A DNA stretch of 64,000 bases from Actinocorallia populi (GTDB taxonomy: Bacteria > Actinomycetota > Actinomycetes > Streptosporangiales > Streptosporangiaceae), in the NCBI RefSeq assembly GCF_002995495.1, contig NZ_PVZV01000001.1:434001-498000 (forward strand), written 5' to 3'. The stretch's first letter is position 1, and every line of letters begins with the position of its first letter. Position numbers and translations under genes: made by a program. Below the pieces are notes generated by a model. It made no database searches, was not told where the DNA came from, and worked only from the letters and a program-made list of their open reading frames with translations. Shown piece by piece: positions 15,626-28,364 of the stretch.

Positions 15626-15649
15626 CGCTCCCGGCCGGTGCCGGGAGCG
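15626..15649 (+). terminator. Hairpin terminator after ridA
   Basis: A perfect 10-bp stem CGCTCCCGGC with a 4-nt loop lies 13 nt after the ridA stop. Confidence 0.7.
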
Positions 15650-15787
15650 CCTCACGGCGTCCGGGCGCACGGTGGCGCATGGTGGCCTGGTTTCCGAAGA
15701 TGACCCGTGATGAAGTCGGGTAGGAGATCATGGCGATCTATCGGGAAAAGACGCCGGTCCGGACGAACGGGCGCGAGGGGGGAAGCC

Positions 15788-17412
<1,625 letters not shown>

Positions 17413-17416
<4 letters not shown>

Positions 17417-18780
17417 ACCAGCAGCGAGCGGACGCGCTCGTCCTCTTCGGCATCACCGGCAACCTCGCCTACAAGATGGTGCTGCCCGCCCTCTACCACC
17501 TCACCGCCGCCGGGGTGCTCGACCTTCCGATCGTGGGCGTCGCCAAGACCGACCTCGACCTGGCCGGGTTGCGGGACCGGGCCCGGCAGGCCTGCGGCGA
17601 CCGGGTGGACGAGGCGGCGTTCGCGAAGTTCGCCGGGAACCTGAGGCTCGTCGCCGGCGACTACGGGGACGCCGCCACCTTCGAGGCGGTCCGCGCGGAG
17701 ACGGAGGGCGCCGGGTTCCTCACCCACTACCTGGCGATCCCGCCGTCGCTGTTCGCGACCGTGGCCGAGGGCCTGGCCGCCGCCGGACTCCACCGCGACG
17801 CCCGGCTCGTGGTGGAGAAGCCGTTCGGCCGCGACCTGGCCTCCGCGCGCGCCCTCAACGCCGAACTGCTCCGGTACTTCGACGAGGACCACCTCCGGCG
17901 CGTCGACCATTTCCTGGGCAAGGAGCCGATCGAGGACCTCCTGGTGTTCCGGTTCGGGAACATGTTCCTGGAGCCGATCTGGAACCGCCACTACGTGCGC
18001 AACGTGCAGATCACCATGGCCGAGGACTTCGACGTCGCCGACCGCGGCTCGTTCTACGACGCCAACGGCACCGTCCGCGACGTGGTGCAGAACCACCTCC
18101 TGCAGATCCTCGCCATCCTCACCATGGACTCCCCGCCCTCGACCGACGCCAGGGCGTTCATCGACGAGAAGTGGCGCGTCCTGCGGGCGGTGCGGTCGAT
18201 CGACCCCGCCGAGACCGTCCGCGGCCGGTACTCCGGCTACCTCGAAACCGAGGGCGTCCGCCCCGGCTCGACCACCGAGACCTATGTCGCGACGCGCCTG
18301 CACATCGACAACTGGCGCTGGGCGGACGTGCCCTTCTACATCCGCTCGGGCAAGGCCCTGCCCGTGACCGACCTGGAAGTGGTCGCCGAACTCGCCGCCC
18401 CGCCGGTCGCCCTCTTCGAGGGCGACCTCCAGCCGAACCTGATCAGGTTCCGCATCCAGCCCGACGCGGGCATCACCCTGGACGTCCTGGTCAAGGAACC
18501 CGGCCGCGACACCACCCAGCGCATCCCCCTCCACGTCGACTTCACCAAGGTCCTCGGCCCCATGGAAGCCGCCTACCAGCGCATCCTCGCCGACGCCGTC
18601 AGCGGCGACCCCCGCCGCTTCGTCCGCTTCGACCTGGCCGAGGAGTCCTGGCGCATCGTCCAGCCCCTCCTCGACCACCCCGCCCCGCCCCTCCCCTACG
18701 AGAAGGGCACCTGGGGCCCCGAGGCCGCCGCCGCCCTCGTCCCCGACGGCTGGCACTCCATCTCCACCACCTTCGACTGA
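17413..18780 (+). CDS. zwf: Glucose-6-phosphate 1-dehydrogenase
   Basis: A 455-residue G6PDH that oxidises glucose 6-phosphate to 6-phosphogluconolactone with NAD(P). The dinucleotide motif appears as [20 protein letters not shown] with the third position of the fingerprint relaxed, and the substrate motif [21 protein letters not shown] contains the catalytic His and binding Lys. [13 protein letters not shown] is also typical. Translation is coupled to pgi by ATGA. The pair without opcA, tal, tkt or gnd suggests a second, dispersed pentose phosphate locus rather than the main actinobacterial tkt-tal-zwf-opcA cluster. Confidence 0.96.
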
Positions 18781-18838
18781 GCGGCGTGGTCGGCGCATAC
18801 GGCATTCCACCCGAACCAGGAGCGGCGGTCCTGAGACC

Positions 18839-20287
18839 TCAGGGCCGCCAGGCGCCGATGACGTCCTGCGGCGTCCAGAGGAGATCCACGGCGTCGGTGT
18901 CGACGTCGGGGCTCAGGCCGTTGAGGGACGCGACCACCAGACCGGTCGTGGCCGGATCGTGGCCGGGGACCTGGGGAGCAGTGCGGTGCAGCGCGGCCAG
19001 GTCGTGGGCGTCGAAGGGGGACGCCAGCCATTTGATGGAACCCGCGAAGAAGATCCGGGTGGCGAGGGGCGCACGGTCGGCGCCGATCAGGTCGATCTCG
19101 GGATCGAACTGGCGGTTCCACCAGCCGCCGACTGCCTCCGCCTCCGGCCAGGGCAGGTGTCCCGACAGTGCGGCCAGCTCGAGGGACTGCCTGATCAGTG
19201 GTTCCACGGCGCGCCCCCGCCATGCCGTCCAGCGCCGATCGATCAGTCGGCGCCCTCCTTCGGGCCTTCCTCTGCGGGCCTGTTCCTGTACGGCCCGCAA
19301 CATTCCGAGGTAGAGCCGGAGGTTGCTGTCGGCCAGATGGTAGAGCGCCGGTCTGCCCGGCCTGGTCGATACGGGCTCGTTCAATACCAGGACACGCTTC
19401 TCCTCTGTCAGGCGGCGGAGCAGCGGCGAGAGGGATCCCGACGGCAGAGCGCCCTCTCGGCCGCCTGCCGCAGAGGCGATGTTGGCATGGGTCCTGTCAC
19501 CCGCTCCGACCGCTTCCAACACTCGCCGGGAGGCGTCGGGGTTGGGAAACTCCGACATCAACGCGGTCTCCGGGATGCTGAACACGGCAGCGGCAGGATC
19601 TTCGGCTTCCCGGCGCAGGAAGTCCAGTGCCGGTGTTCCGCGCGGCCAGGTCCGGACGATACCCGGCAGGCCGCCGGTGACCAGATGCGCGTCGATCGCG
19701 CCCGGGGCGTCGAGCTCGAGGGCTTCCGCGACGTCGGCGGGCGTCAGCGGACCGAGGATCATGTTGTCCGCGCGGCCGAAGAACGGGCGGTCGTAGGCGG
19801 TGAGCCGCTCCATCATGTGCAGGTCGCTGCCCAGCAGGAGGAGCAGCACCGGGCGGGACGACAGCAGACGGTCCCAAGCGGTCTGCAGCGCGCCGTCGAA
19901 CAGCCCGTCCTGCTCCGAAAGCCACGGAAGCTCGTCGAGGACGACCACGCAGGGACACGCCGGCAGAGCCGCGGCCAACACCCGAAACGCGTCCGGCCAG
20001 CTTCCCCCGACCGATGTGGGCACCATGCTCGACTCTGCCGGAAGCGCCGACTCCCTCAGGTCCCTCAGGAACGACCCCACCGCCTCGACTGGCGAGGCTC
20101 CCTTGGTCGCAGACGAGAACATGTAAGGGACCCCGGCCCGGTCGCAGAATTCCTGCACCAACCGGGACTTGCCCACCTGGCGGCGTCCACGCAGAGCGAC
20201 GGCGACTCCCGACCCCGCGTCCTCCACCCTCCGCAGCCGTTTCGCCAGCAACGCCAGCTCTGGTCCTCTGCCGAAGAAGCCTCTCAC
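18839..20287 (-). CDS. AAA ATPase with C-terminal DUF234-like domain
   Basis: A 482-residue 'archaeal ATPase' family protein. Residues 1-230 form a STAND/AAA-type module with Walker A GRRQVGKSRL, Walker B CVVVLDELPWL and the FFGRADNMILGPL segment typical of the family. A winged-helix region follows, and the C-terminus resembles DUF234, a PD-(D/E)XK-like fold (EIDLIGADRAPLATRIFFAGSIKW, with E/D...and K). Such proteins are common in prokaryotes with unknown role, possibly defence or DNA processing. Start is GTG 20287 with GGGGGCG upstream. It sits directly beside the 15-bp repeat array, suggesting it could bind it. Confidence 0.82.
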   Translation of the reverse strand: MRGFFGRGPELALLAKRLRRVEDAGSGVAVALRGRRQVGKSRLVQEFCDRAGVPYMFSSATKGASPVEAVGSFLRDLRESALPAESSMVPTSVGGSWPDAFRVLAAALPACPCVVVLDELPWLSEQDGLFDGALQTAWDRLLSSRPVLLLLLGSDLHMMERLTAYDRPFFGRADNMILGPLTPADVAEALELDAPGAIDAHLVTGGLPGIVRTWPRGTPALDFLRREAEDPAAAVFSIPETALMSEFPNPDASRRVLEAVGAGDRTHANIASAAGGREGALPSGSLSPLLRRLTEEKRVLVLNEPVSTRPGRPALYHLADSNLRLYLGMLRAVQEQARRGRPEGGRRLIDRRWTAWRGRAVEPLIRQSLELAALSGHLPWPEAEAVGGWWNRQFDPEIDLIGADRAPLATRIFFAGSIKWLASPFDAHDLAALHRTAPQVPGHDPATTGLVVASLNGLSPDVDTDAVDLLWTPQDVIGAWRP

Positions 20288-20297
20288 AACGCCCCCT

Positions 20298-20368
20298 GTC
20301 TATGTAGATGCAATCTACATAGACAGATTCTACATAGATGAAGGCTACATAGACGGGATCTACATGGA
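20298..20368. repeat. 15-bp-period array of TCTACATAGA sites
   Basis: TCTACATAGA or a one-base variant occurs at 20314, 20329, 20344 and 20359, exactly 15 bp apart, and in inverted form (TCTATGTAGA) at 20299, another 15 bp away. The first two units make a 12-bp perfect inverted repeat (20298-20309 / 20313-20324) with spacer GCA. The array is AT-rich against its surroundings and lies 10 nt upstream of the ATPase start. It reads like an iteron or multi-site operator. Confidence 0.85.
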
Positions 20369-20492
20369 TGGTCCGTTGTCGTGGTCGACGGCGCGCGGCG
20401 GGTCAGGGGGTGGGTCTCGATCGGTACGGTGGCCAAACTTGGCTCGTTCATTGTCTTGTGTAAGTCGTGTTTGTGGGGATAGGTTCTGCGCC

Positions 20493-23185
<2,693 letters not shown>

Positions 23186-23219
23186 TCCCCATGTCCAGGC
23201 CGGCCCGGCCCGGCGACCT

Positions 23220-23265
23220 GACGGCGCCGTCCCCCGCAACGCACTCCGCGGGGGACGGCGCCGTC
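23220..23265 (+). terminator. Terminator after katG
   Basis: A perfect 18-bp stem (GACGGCGCCGTCCCCCGC and complement) with a 10-nt loop lies 35 nt after the katG stop. Confidence 0.85.
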
Positions 23266-23307
23266 CTCGTTGCCGCGCGTCTGCTCACCGTCGATTCCGG
23301 TTTCTCG

Positions 23308-23742
23308 CTACGAAACCCTCGGCGGTCGTGGTGGCGCCGCTTCGTAGGAGCGGATCACCCGGGCGGTCGGATCCGGGGCTTCGGGGTCTCGCAGGCGGTC
23401 GGTGCACAGGAAGTCGTCCAGTTCGAGCGCGTGCTCCCGTTCGCTGATCAGGAAGGTCCCGCCGACGAGCTGCGGATCCCAGCCCTGCGACAGGGCGTAG
23501 TCGATGATCGCCCGTATGTGCCGGGGCTCGGGATAGGCGTTGTCGGTCGCGCAGGCGCCCCAGGGGGTGCCCCAGGCCTTGGACAACAAATCGACCTGCA
23601 GTGCGCGGCTGTTCTTTCCCGCGCCCCATATCCGCACGCGGATGCATCGGTGGCAGTCGCCCTCACCCTGTACGTGAAGGATCTGCGCCCGCCACACGTA
23701 CTCACGCCCGTGGGCATGCAGCTTCCTCAACCTCGTACGCAT
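23308..23742 (-). CDS. Hypothetical actinobacterial protein
   Basis: A 144-residue soluble protein, not recognised. It starts with a basic segment (MRTRLRKLHAHGREYVWRAQ), holds CHRCIRVRIWG (a CxxC), WGTPWGACATDN and a helical EPRHIRAIIDYALSQGW region, and ends in a Pro/Arg-rich tail. Aromatic-rich N-terminal strands suggest a small alpha/beta domain. It begins 26 nt after the stop of the PP2C-like gene and is probably co-transcribed with it, so it may be a partner or substrate of that protein. No function can be given. Confidence 0.65.
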   Translation of the reverse strand: MRTRLRKLHAHGREYVWRAQILHVQGEGDCHRCIRVRIWGAGKNSRALQVDLLSKAWGTPWGACATDNAYPEPRHIRAIIDYALSQGWDPQLVGGTFLISEREHALELDDFLCTDRLRDPEAPDPTARVIRSYEAAPPRPPRVS

Positions 23743-23768
23743 GTCGCATCACCTTGTCCGTGCCGAAA

Positions 23769-24593
23769 TCAGTCCTGGAGCGTCCAGTGAACCGCGGTCG
23801 CGTCATCGCGCCTCTTGGGCCGCGGCCACCGTTTTCCGTCCGGGTCGGTCGCCTCCGCCTCGCGGGTTCGCCGGATCAGTCCGGCCGGTCCTTCCCGTGT
23901 GAGCACGTCCAGTGCTCCCGCCCAGGTGCACAGGCCGAACAGGTCGACCAGCCGGGTCGCTCCGTCCGTCATCGCCGACACCGAGACCACGTCCGCCAGA
24001 GGCAGCGCGCCGGTGACCGCCTCCCGGGCCGCCGCCGGTTGCGTACTCGCGACCCAGAACCCCTCCGTCCGGTTCCGGTAAGCGGCGAATTTCTCCACTC
24101 GTGACAACGACGCGAAGGAACGTACGTCACTGCCGATCGGCGCGATCTCCTCGCCTGTATCGATCCGGCGCCGCAACACCTCCAGCCGATCGTCGATGAC
24201 CGCCAGCGGCTCACCGGAGGCGCGCCCCAGGAGAACCATCGCGTCCGCCAACACCAGATATTCGAGTCGGTCGCCGGTCGCTCTGGCGACGGCGACCGTC
24301 GCCGACGGCGAATGCGGACTTCCGACGTCGCACGTGTCGCCGTGCGCCAGGACGACACGCTCGATAGCGCTCTCCAACGCCTCGGCCAGCGTCGACGACC
24401 GGTCGGTGACCGCCCCTGCCAGGAGCCCGCCGAGGGTCCGCGCGTACCAGGCGACCGAATGCGAGCATCCCGACTCCCATCCGGCCGGTGCGCTGGCCCC
24501 GTCGATGACGACCACCGCACCGGGCAGCACGGCCGCGAAATCCTCGTTCTCCCGGTCCGGCTCGCCCGGCTCGGTCCCTACCGCCACTCTCAC
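23769..24593 (-). CDS. PP2C-like protein phosphatase domain protein
   Basis: A protein of about 274 residues resembling stand-alone actinobacterial PP2C-type proteins. Visible motifs are EPGEPDRENEDF (metal Asp equivalent), VVVIDGAS (the DGxS/G motif), SATVAVARATGDRLEYLVLADA, MTDGATRLVDLF (SDG equivalent) and RRDDATAV (terminal Asp pair). The usual DG-H-G motif is reduced, so activity is uncertain. GTG 24593 is proposed as the start because the family begins close to this point and GGGAG/CCGGA lies upstream; an ATG at 24701 would place the start inside the ArsR operator. The downstream small gene is probably in the same transcript. Confidence 0.72.
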   Translation of the reverse strand: MRVAVGTEPGEPDRENEDFAAVLPGAVVVIDGASAPAGWESGCSHSVAWYARTLGGLLAGAVTDRSSTLAEALESAIERVVLAHGDTCDVGSPHSPSATVAVARATGDRLEYLVLADAMVLLGRASGEPLAVIDDRLEVLRRRIDTGEEIAPIGSDVRSFASLSRVEKFAAYRNRTEGFWVASTQPAAAREAVTGALPLADVVSVSAMTDGATRLVDLFGLCTWAGALDVLTREGPAGLIRRTREAEATDPDGKRWPRPKRRDDATAVHWTLQD

Positions 24594-24681
24594 TCCGGCC
24601 ACTCCCGTCGGTCGTGCCTGCGCCCCCGCCCAGCCTGCCCGAGGCGCGTACGACACGACGGGGACGGGCCCTACATATTCC

Positions 24682-24717
24682 TTGACACGAATATTCTCCA
24701 TGGAGAATACTTTCCGC
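24682..24717 (+). promoter_or_regulatory. Promoter with embedded 18-bp palindromic operator
   Basis: A consensus -35 TTGACA (24682-24687) is followed by the perfect palindrome TATTCTCCATGGAGAATA (24692-24709), which overlaps the expected -10 region. Transcription would begin near 24718, the start codon of the ArsR-type regulator, predicting a leaderless, autorepressed mRNA. Confidence 0.7.
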
Positions 24718-25563
24718 ATGGACGCACTCCTCACCGCACTGGCCGACCCGGCCCGCTGGCGGCTCGTGAGCCTGCTGGCCGAGCGGCCCCGCCCGGTCGG
24801 CGTCCTCGCCCGGCTCGCGGGGGCCCGCCAACCGCAGACGACCAAGCACCTGCAGGCCCTCGAACGCGCAGGTCTCGTCGTCTCCCAACGCACCGGCCAG
24901 CGCCGCATCTACGCCCTCCAGCCCGGCCCCCTGCGGGAACTGGCGGCCGTGCTCGACCGGCTCGCCGACACCGCGGACCAGGCCGGCGGCCCGCGCGAGA
25001 CCTACGACCGCTACGGGCTCAGCCTCCACTCCGAGCGGCTCGCCGCGGAGGAGGCCGGATGGGCCGACGGCCGTTCGTTCGGTTTCCTCCGAACGCTGCC
25101 GGGACGCCCCGAACCGGTCTGGCGCCACCTGACCGAGGCCTCGCTGCTCGCCCGGTGGTGGACGCCCGACGGCCTCCGCGTCTCCGAGCTCGTCTTCGAG
25201 GCGCGACCGGGCGGGCGGATCGTCCACGAGTACCGCGATGCCGAGGACATCGACGGCTCCGACCCGGTCGCCGGGCGCGCCGAGGGAGTCGTCGAGGACG
25301 TGCGCCCCGGGGAACGCCTGGCCTACCGGCTCTCCCCGCTGCTCCCCGACGGCGGGCTCGCCTTCACCTCCCACATCGACATCGGACTCCGGCCCGCCGG
25401 CACCGGCACGGACCTCGACGTCCGCTGGCGGATCACCGACAGCACCGTCGCGTCCGCGGACTTCATCGCGGGCATCGAGATCGGCTTCGGCCAGAGCCTC
25501 GACAAGCTCACCGCGGCCCTCGCCGCGGACCCCCACGACACCGGCACGAGGAGCACGCAATGA
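24718..25563 (+). CDS. ArsR-family regulator fused to SRPBCC domain
   Basis: A 281-residue fusion. Residues 1-90 form an ArsR winged helix (ALADPARWRLVSLLAERP, RQPQTTKHLQALERAGLVV) without the metal-binding Cys motif. Residues 115-270 form an SRPBCC/AHSA1 domain (PEPVWRHLTEASLLARWWTP, GGRIVHEYRD, RPGERLAYRL), a lipophilic ligand-binding fold. A ligand-sensing repressor is the simplest reading. ATG 24718 is preferred to ATG 24700 because the latter lies within the operator palindrome and the promoter predicts a transcript starting at 24718. It overlaps the DHFR-like gene by ATGA. Confidence 0.88.
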   Translation: MDALLTALADPARWRLVSLLAERPRPVGVLARLAGARQPQTTKHLQALERAGLVVSQRTGQRRIYALQPGPLRELAAVLDRLADTADQAGGPRETYDRYGLSLHSERLAAEEAGWADGRSFGFLRTLPGRPEPVWRHLTEASLLARWWTPDGLRVSELVFEARPGGRIVHEYRDAEDIDGSDPVAGRAEGVVEDVRPGERLAYRLSPLLPDGGLAFTSHIDIGLRPAGTGTDLDVRWRITDSTVASADFIAGIEIGFGQSLDKLTAALAADPHDTGTRSTQ

Positions 25564-26162
25564 CGGAGCAGACCACCGGCCGCAGGGTGACCGCGAACAT
25601 CGGCCTCTCCCTCGACGGGCGCTACAACGGACCCGGCGGGGCCGGCGACGCGGGCGCGATCGTCCGGTACGCGACCACCGACGTCGCGCGAGACCACCTC
25701 ACCCGCATCTGGGAGGGCGCGACGACGGCGCTGCTCGGCCGGGTCAACGCCGAGGGGTTCCTGCAGTACTGGCCGTCGGTCGCCGTGGACGAGAACGCCG
25801 ACCCGCGCGATCGCGGATACGCGAAATGGCTGGTCGACGTGGAGAAGGTGGTCTTCTCGACCACCCTGGCCGAAGCGCCGTGGGAACGCGCCCGCGTGGT
25901 GAACGCCCCCGTCGCGGACGTCGTCGCCGAGCTCAAGGCCACCGGCACCGGCGACATCCTCGTCAACAGCAGTGCGAGCCTCATCAAGGCGCTCCTGTCG
26001 GCGGACCTGCTCGACCGGCTGCATCTCATGATCACCCCCGAGATCGCCGGGGGCGGGCGGCGGCTGTTCGACGACGGCCTGCCCGCTTCGGGGTGGACGC
26101 TCGCCCACCAGGAGACCGGCGGGCTGGGCGAACTCGTCATGGTCTACGACCGGGCCCGCTGA
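25560..26162 (+). CDS. Dihydrofolate reductase family protein (RibD C-terminal type)
   Basis: A 200-residue NADPH-dependent reductase-like protein of the DHFR/RibD-C superfamily (TANIGLSLDGRYNGPGG, ALLGRVNAEGF, VEKVVFSTTL, GTGDILVNSSASLIKALLSADLLDRLHLMITP, GGGRRLFDD). These proteins are widely paired with ArsR-SRPBCC regulators in actinobacteria; their substrates are mostly unknown, and true folate reduction is unlikely. Translation is coupled to the regulator by ATGA, so it is the probable target of autorepression at the upstream palindrome. Confidence 0.9.
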   Translation: MTEQTTGRRVTANIGLSLDGRYNGPGGAGDAGAIVRYATTDVARDHLTRIWEGATTALLGRVNAEGFLQYWPSVAVDENADPRDRGYAKWLVDVEKVVFSTTLAEAPWERARVVNAPVADVVAELKATGTGDILVNSSASLIKALLSADLLDRLHLMITPEIAGGGRRLFDDGLPASGWTLAHQETGGLGELVMVYDRAR

Positions 26163-26288
26163 ACCGGCCGGTCGGGGCGGTCGCCCGCCCGCTCCCGCGG
26201 GGAGCCCTCCCGTACGGACCGGGGCCGCCGTGCGTCATCCCGGCGGGAGGGGGCAGGATGGTCGTTGTCGTCGTGAAGGAGAGATCAG

Positions 26289-26606
26289 TTGACCGACAAC
26301 ACCGGTGACGTCGTCATTTCCGACGCTCCCGAGCGGAACCGTTTCGAGGCGCACATAGACGGGGCCCTGGCGGGATTCGCCGAGTACATGCGCGGGCCGG
26401 AGCTGGTGGTCTACCCGCACACCGAGGTCGGCGGCGCCTACGAGGGGCGCGGCGTCGGCGGAAAACTGGCCCGCGCCGCGCTGGACGACGCCCGGACCCG
26501 GGGCCTGCGGGTGCTGGCCACCTGCCCGTTCATCGCCGCCTGGATGCGCCGCAACCCCGGTTACGCCGAGCTCGCCTACCAGTCGCGAAGCCACGTGAGC
26601 GACTGA
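26289..26606 (+). CDS. GNAT-like acetyltransferase, YjdJ type
   Basis: A 105-residue protein of the short GNAT (DUF/YjdJ) family. The acetyl-CoA loop appears as YEGRGVGGKLARAALDDARTRG, followed by VLATCPFIAAWMRRNPGY, the characteristic C-terminus of this group. Short members have only the core fold and poorly known acceptors. TTG 26289 is chosen because AAGGAG lies 8 nt upstream. Monocistronic. Confidence 0.88.
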   Translation: MTDNTGDVVISDAPERNRFEAHIDGALAGFAEYMRGPELVVYPHTEVGGAYEGRGVGGKLARAALDDARTRGLRVLATCPFIAAWMRRNPGYAELAYQSRSHVSD

Positions 26607-26654
26607 CAGAGCACCGCCGACGCGCGCCCGGCCCGCACAGTCCGTGCCCGCACC

Positions 26655-26697
26655 CGTCCTCCGGCACCCGTAAGAGCACCCGCTCAGCCGGAGGACG
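26655..26697 (+). terminator. Possible hairpin terminator
   Basis: CGTCCTCCGGC and its exact complement are separated by a 21-nt loop 48 nt after the GNAT gene. The large loop makes this a weak call. Confidence 0.4.
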
Positions 26698-26856
26698 GCG
26701 ATGTCCCGCCCAGAAGGCACAGTTCGTCGGCTACCCGTGGACCCGGTACCGGTCGATGCGACCTCTCCTTACCGACCCCTTGCCCCATGTTTCAGGCAAG
26801 CGTCATAAATCGAATACCCAGTGTAATACAATGCGTGCGCAAAGTAATGTTCGGTT

Positions 26857-27780
26857 GTGCCTACTTCTCACCACGAGGCGTTGCATCGCATCTTCCAGGA
26901 GGACACCCGGCTGCTCGGCCGCATCCTGGTGGACGTACTGCGGCTGAAGCTGCCGACGCCGGACAAAGTCGAGATCCTCAATGTCGACCTGACCGACCTG
27001 GAGCCGGTGGCCCGATGGCCCGACACCCTCCTGCGCGTCGAGTCGGCGGATGGACCACTCATCGTGATCATCGAGGCGCAGACGGATTCCTCGGAGACCA
27101 AGCGTCGCAGGTGGGCCAGGTATATCGCCCACCTCCAGGACGTCTACGACTGCGACGTCTCCCTCGTCGCCATCTGCCGCAAAGCGGCCACGGCCCGCTG
27201 GGCGGCCGAACCCTTCGCGATCGGACCGCGGGCCTGGCCGTCCATGGTGATCTATCCCATCGTCCTGGGGCCCGACAACATCCCTCTGATCACCGAGTTG
27301 GCCGAGGCGTCCCGCGACGTGCCCCTGGCCGTCCTGTCCGCTCTCATCCACGGCCGGTCCCCGCACGCGGATGCGATACTGGAGGTCCTGGCGACCGCGC
27401 TGACCACCATCGACACCGCCCAGGCCGTTCACCTGGCCGAATTCATCGAAGGCGGCCTCGGCAAAGGCCCGTCCCGTCAGAAGTGGAGGACTCTCATGGC
27501 CACCAAGCACTACCCCTACATCTCCGAAGTCCGCGCCCAAGGCCGTGAGGAAGGCCGTGAAGAGGGCCGTGAAGAGGGCCGTGAGGAAGGCCGCCAGGAG
27601 GAGGGGGTCAGGGTGCTTCTCCGGGTGCTCGGCAAGCGTGGGATCACGCTGTCCGGCGAGGAACGGGAGCGTGTCACCGGCTGCACCGACATCGAGCAGA
27701 TCGAGGAGTGGCTGGACCGTGCCCTGGACGTCTCCACCGCCGCCGAACTGTTCGCCGGGAAGTCCTTCTCCCGGGAGTGA
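26857..27780 (+). CDS. Rpn-like PD-(D/E)XK nuclease/transposase-family protein
   Basis: A 307-residue protein resembling the actinobacterial Rpn-like group (recombination-promoting nuclease, putative transposase). The N-terminal 120 residues have the pattern of a PD-(D/E)XK fold: LLRVESADGPLIVIIEAQTD (with the E-x-Q catalytic element). The C-terminal part has an in-frame GREE tetrapeptide repeat (about 229-244), typical for the family, followed by a helical end. GTG 26857 lies just after a TAATGT -10-like box, suggesting a leaderless mRNA. The upstream 60 bp are AT-rich. A role in DNA recombination or defence is possible but not shown. Confidence 0.75.
   Translation: MPTSHHEALHRIFQEDTRLLGRILVDVLRLKLPTPDKVEILNVDLTDLEPVARWPDTLLRVESADGPLIVIIEAQTDSSETKRRRWARYIAHLQDVYDCDVSLVAICRKAATARWAAEPFAIGPRAWPSMVIYPIVLGPDNIPLITELAEASRDVPLAVLSALIHGRSPHADAILEVLATALTTIDTAQAVHLAEFIEGGLGKGPSRQKWRTLMATKHYPYISEVRAQGREEGREEGREEGREEGRQEEGVRVLLRVLGKRGITLSGEERERVTGCTDIEQIEEWLDRALDVSTAAELFAGKSFSRE
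27541..27588 (+). repeat. Four 12-bp tandem repeats coding GREE
   Basis: GGCCGTGAGGAA/GGCCGTGAAGAG units occur four times head to tail, with a decayed fifth to 27600. They lie inside the Rpn-like gene and keep its frame. Confidence 0.9.
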
Positions 27781-27792
27781 TCCGCCTCCTCT

Positions 27793-28296
27793 TCAGTTCT
27801 GGCGCGGCTCCGGACGGGCGGTCCGCCGCGGGGGCCGTCCGGCCTGCCAGCGTTCCACCAGGGCGGGGAGTTCGCGGAACATGAAGCCGTAGAAGTCGCG
27901 CATCTCGGTCAGGCGGTGGGTGGCGGGGGAGTCGGGGCCCGCGGCGGCCATGCCCTCGTCGGCGGCTTCGAACATGGTCTGCACGACGGTGTTCTGCGTC
28001 GACATCAGGACGGCCCAGGCGCCTTCGCGCAGCCGGTAGTGCTCGCGGCGGCTGCCGGGGGCGGGCACCCGCTCGATCAGGCCGACGGTGGAGAGCATCT
28101 TCAGGGCTCCCGACACCGAGCCGGAGCTGATGGCCAGCTGCTCGGCCAGGTCGGGAGCGGTGACGCTGTCCGCCTCGGCGAACAGCAGCGCCGAAAGGAC
28201 CCGGGCGGTCGCCTTCTGCATCCCGTTCTGGGACAGGATCAAAGCCATCTGCTCGGCGGCGTGGGCGATGTCCGCCAAGGTCGTCCTCCTCTTCAT
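27793..28296 (-). CDS. GbsR/MarR-type transcriptional regulator
   Basis: A 167-residue winged-helix regulator (TARVLSALLFAEADSVTAPDLAEQLAISSGSVSGALKMLSTVGLIERVPAPGSRREHYRL) with a helical C-terminal dimerisation part. Divergent from an ABC exporter across a short region that contains a 32-bp palindromic operator, so it most likely represses the exporter and itself. The ATG at 28296 sits at the family's usual N-terminus; a TTG 24 nt inside is possible. Its C-terminus is Arg/Pro-rich. Confidence 0.9.
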   Translation of the reverse strand: MKRRTTLADIAHAAEQMALILSQNGMQKATARVLSALLFAEADSVTAPDLAEQLAISSGSVSGALKMLSTVGLIERVPAPGSRREHYRLREGAWAVLMSTQNTVVQTMFEAADEGMAAAGPDSPATHRLTEMRDFYGFMFRELPALVERWQAGRPPRRTARPEPRQN

Positions 28297-28320
28297 CGGT
28301 CTTGACGGAAGTCTAACGCC

Positions 28321-28352
28321 TCAGAGTCTTCAGAAATCTCTGAAGACTCTGA
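28321..28352. promoter_or_regulatory. 32-bp palindromic operator
   Basis: Perfect 14-bp arms TCAGAGTCTTCAGA and TCTGAAGACTCTGA flank a 4-nt spacer AATC, between the divergent regulator and the ABC exporter and ending 12 nt before the exporter start. A TACTTT box directly after it could be the -10 of a leaderless exporter mRNA. Confidence 0.8.
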
Positions 28353-28364
28353 TACTTTCGCGGT

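Noticed and set aside
24593-24701. Upstream ATG start for the PP2C-like gene
   Set aside because: It would begin inside the operator palindrome of the divergent ArsR gene and add a sequence not found at the family N-terminus.
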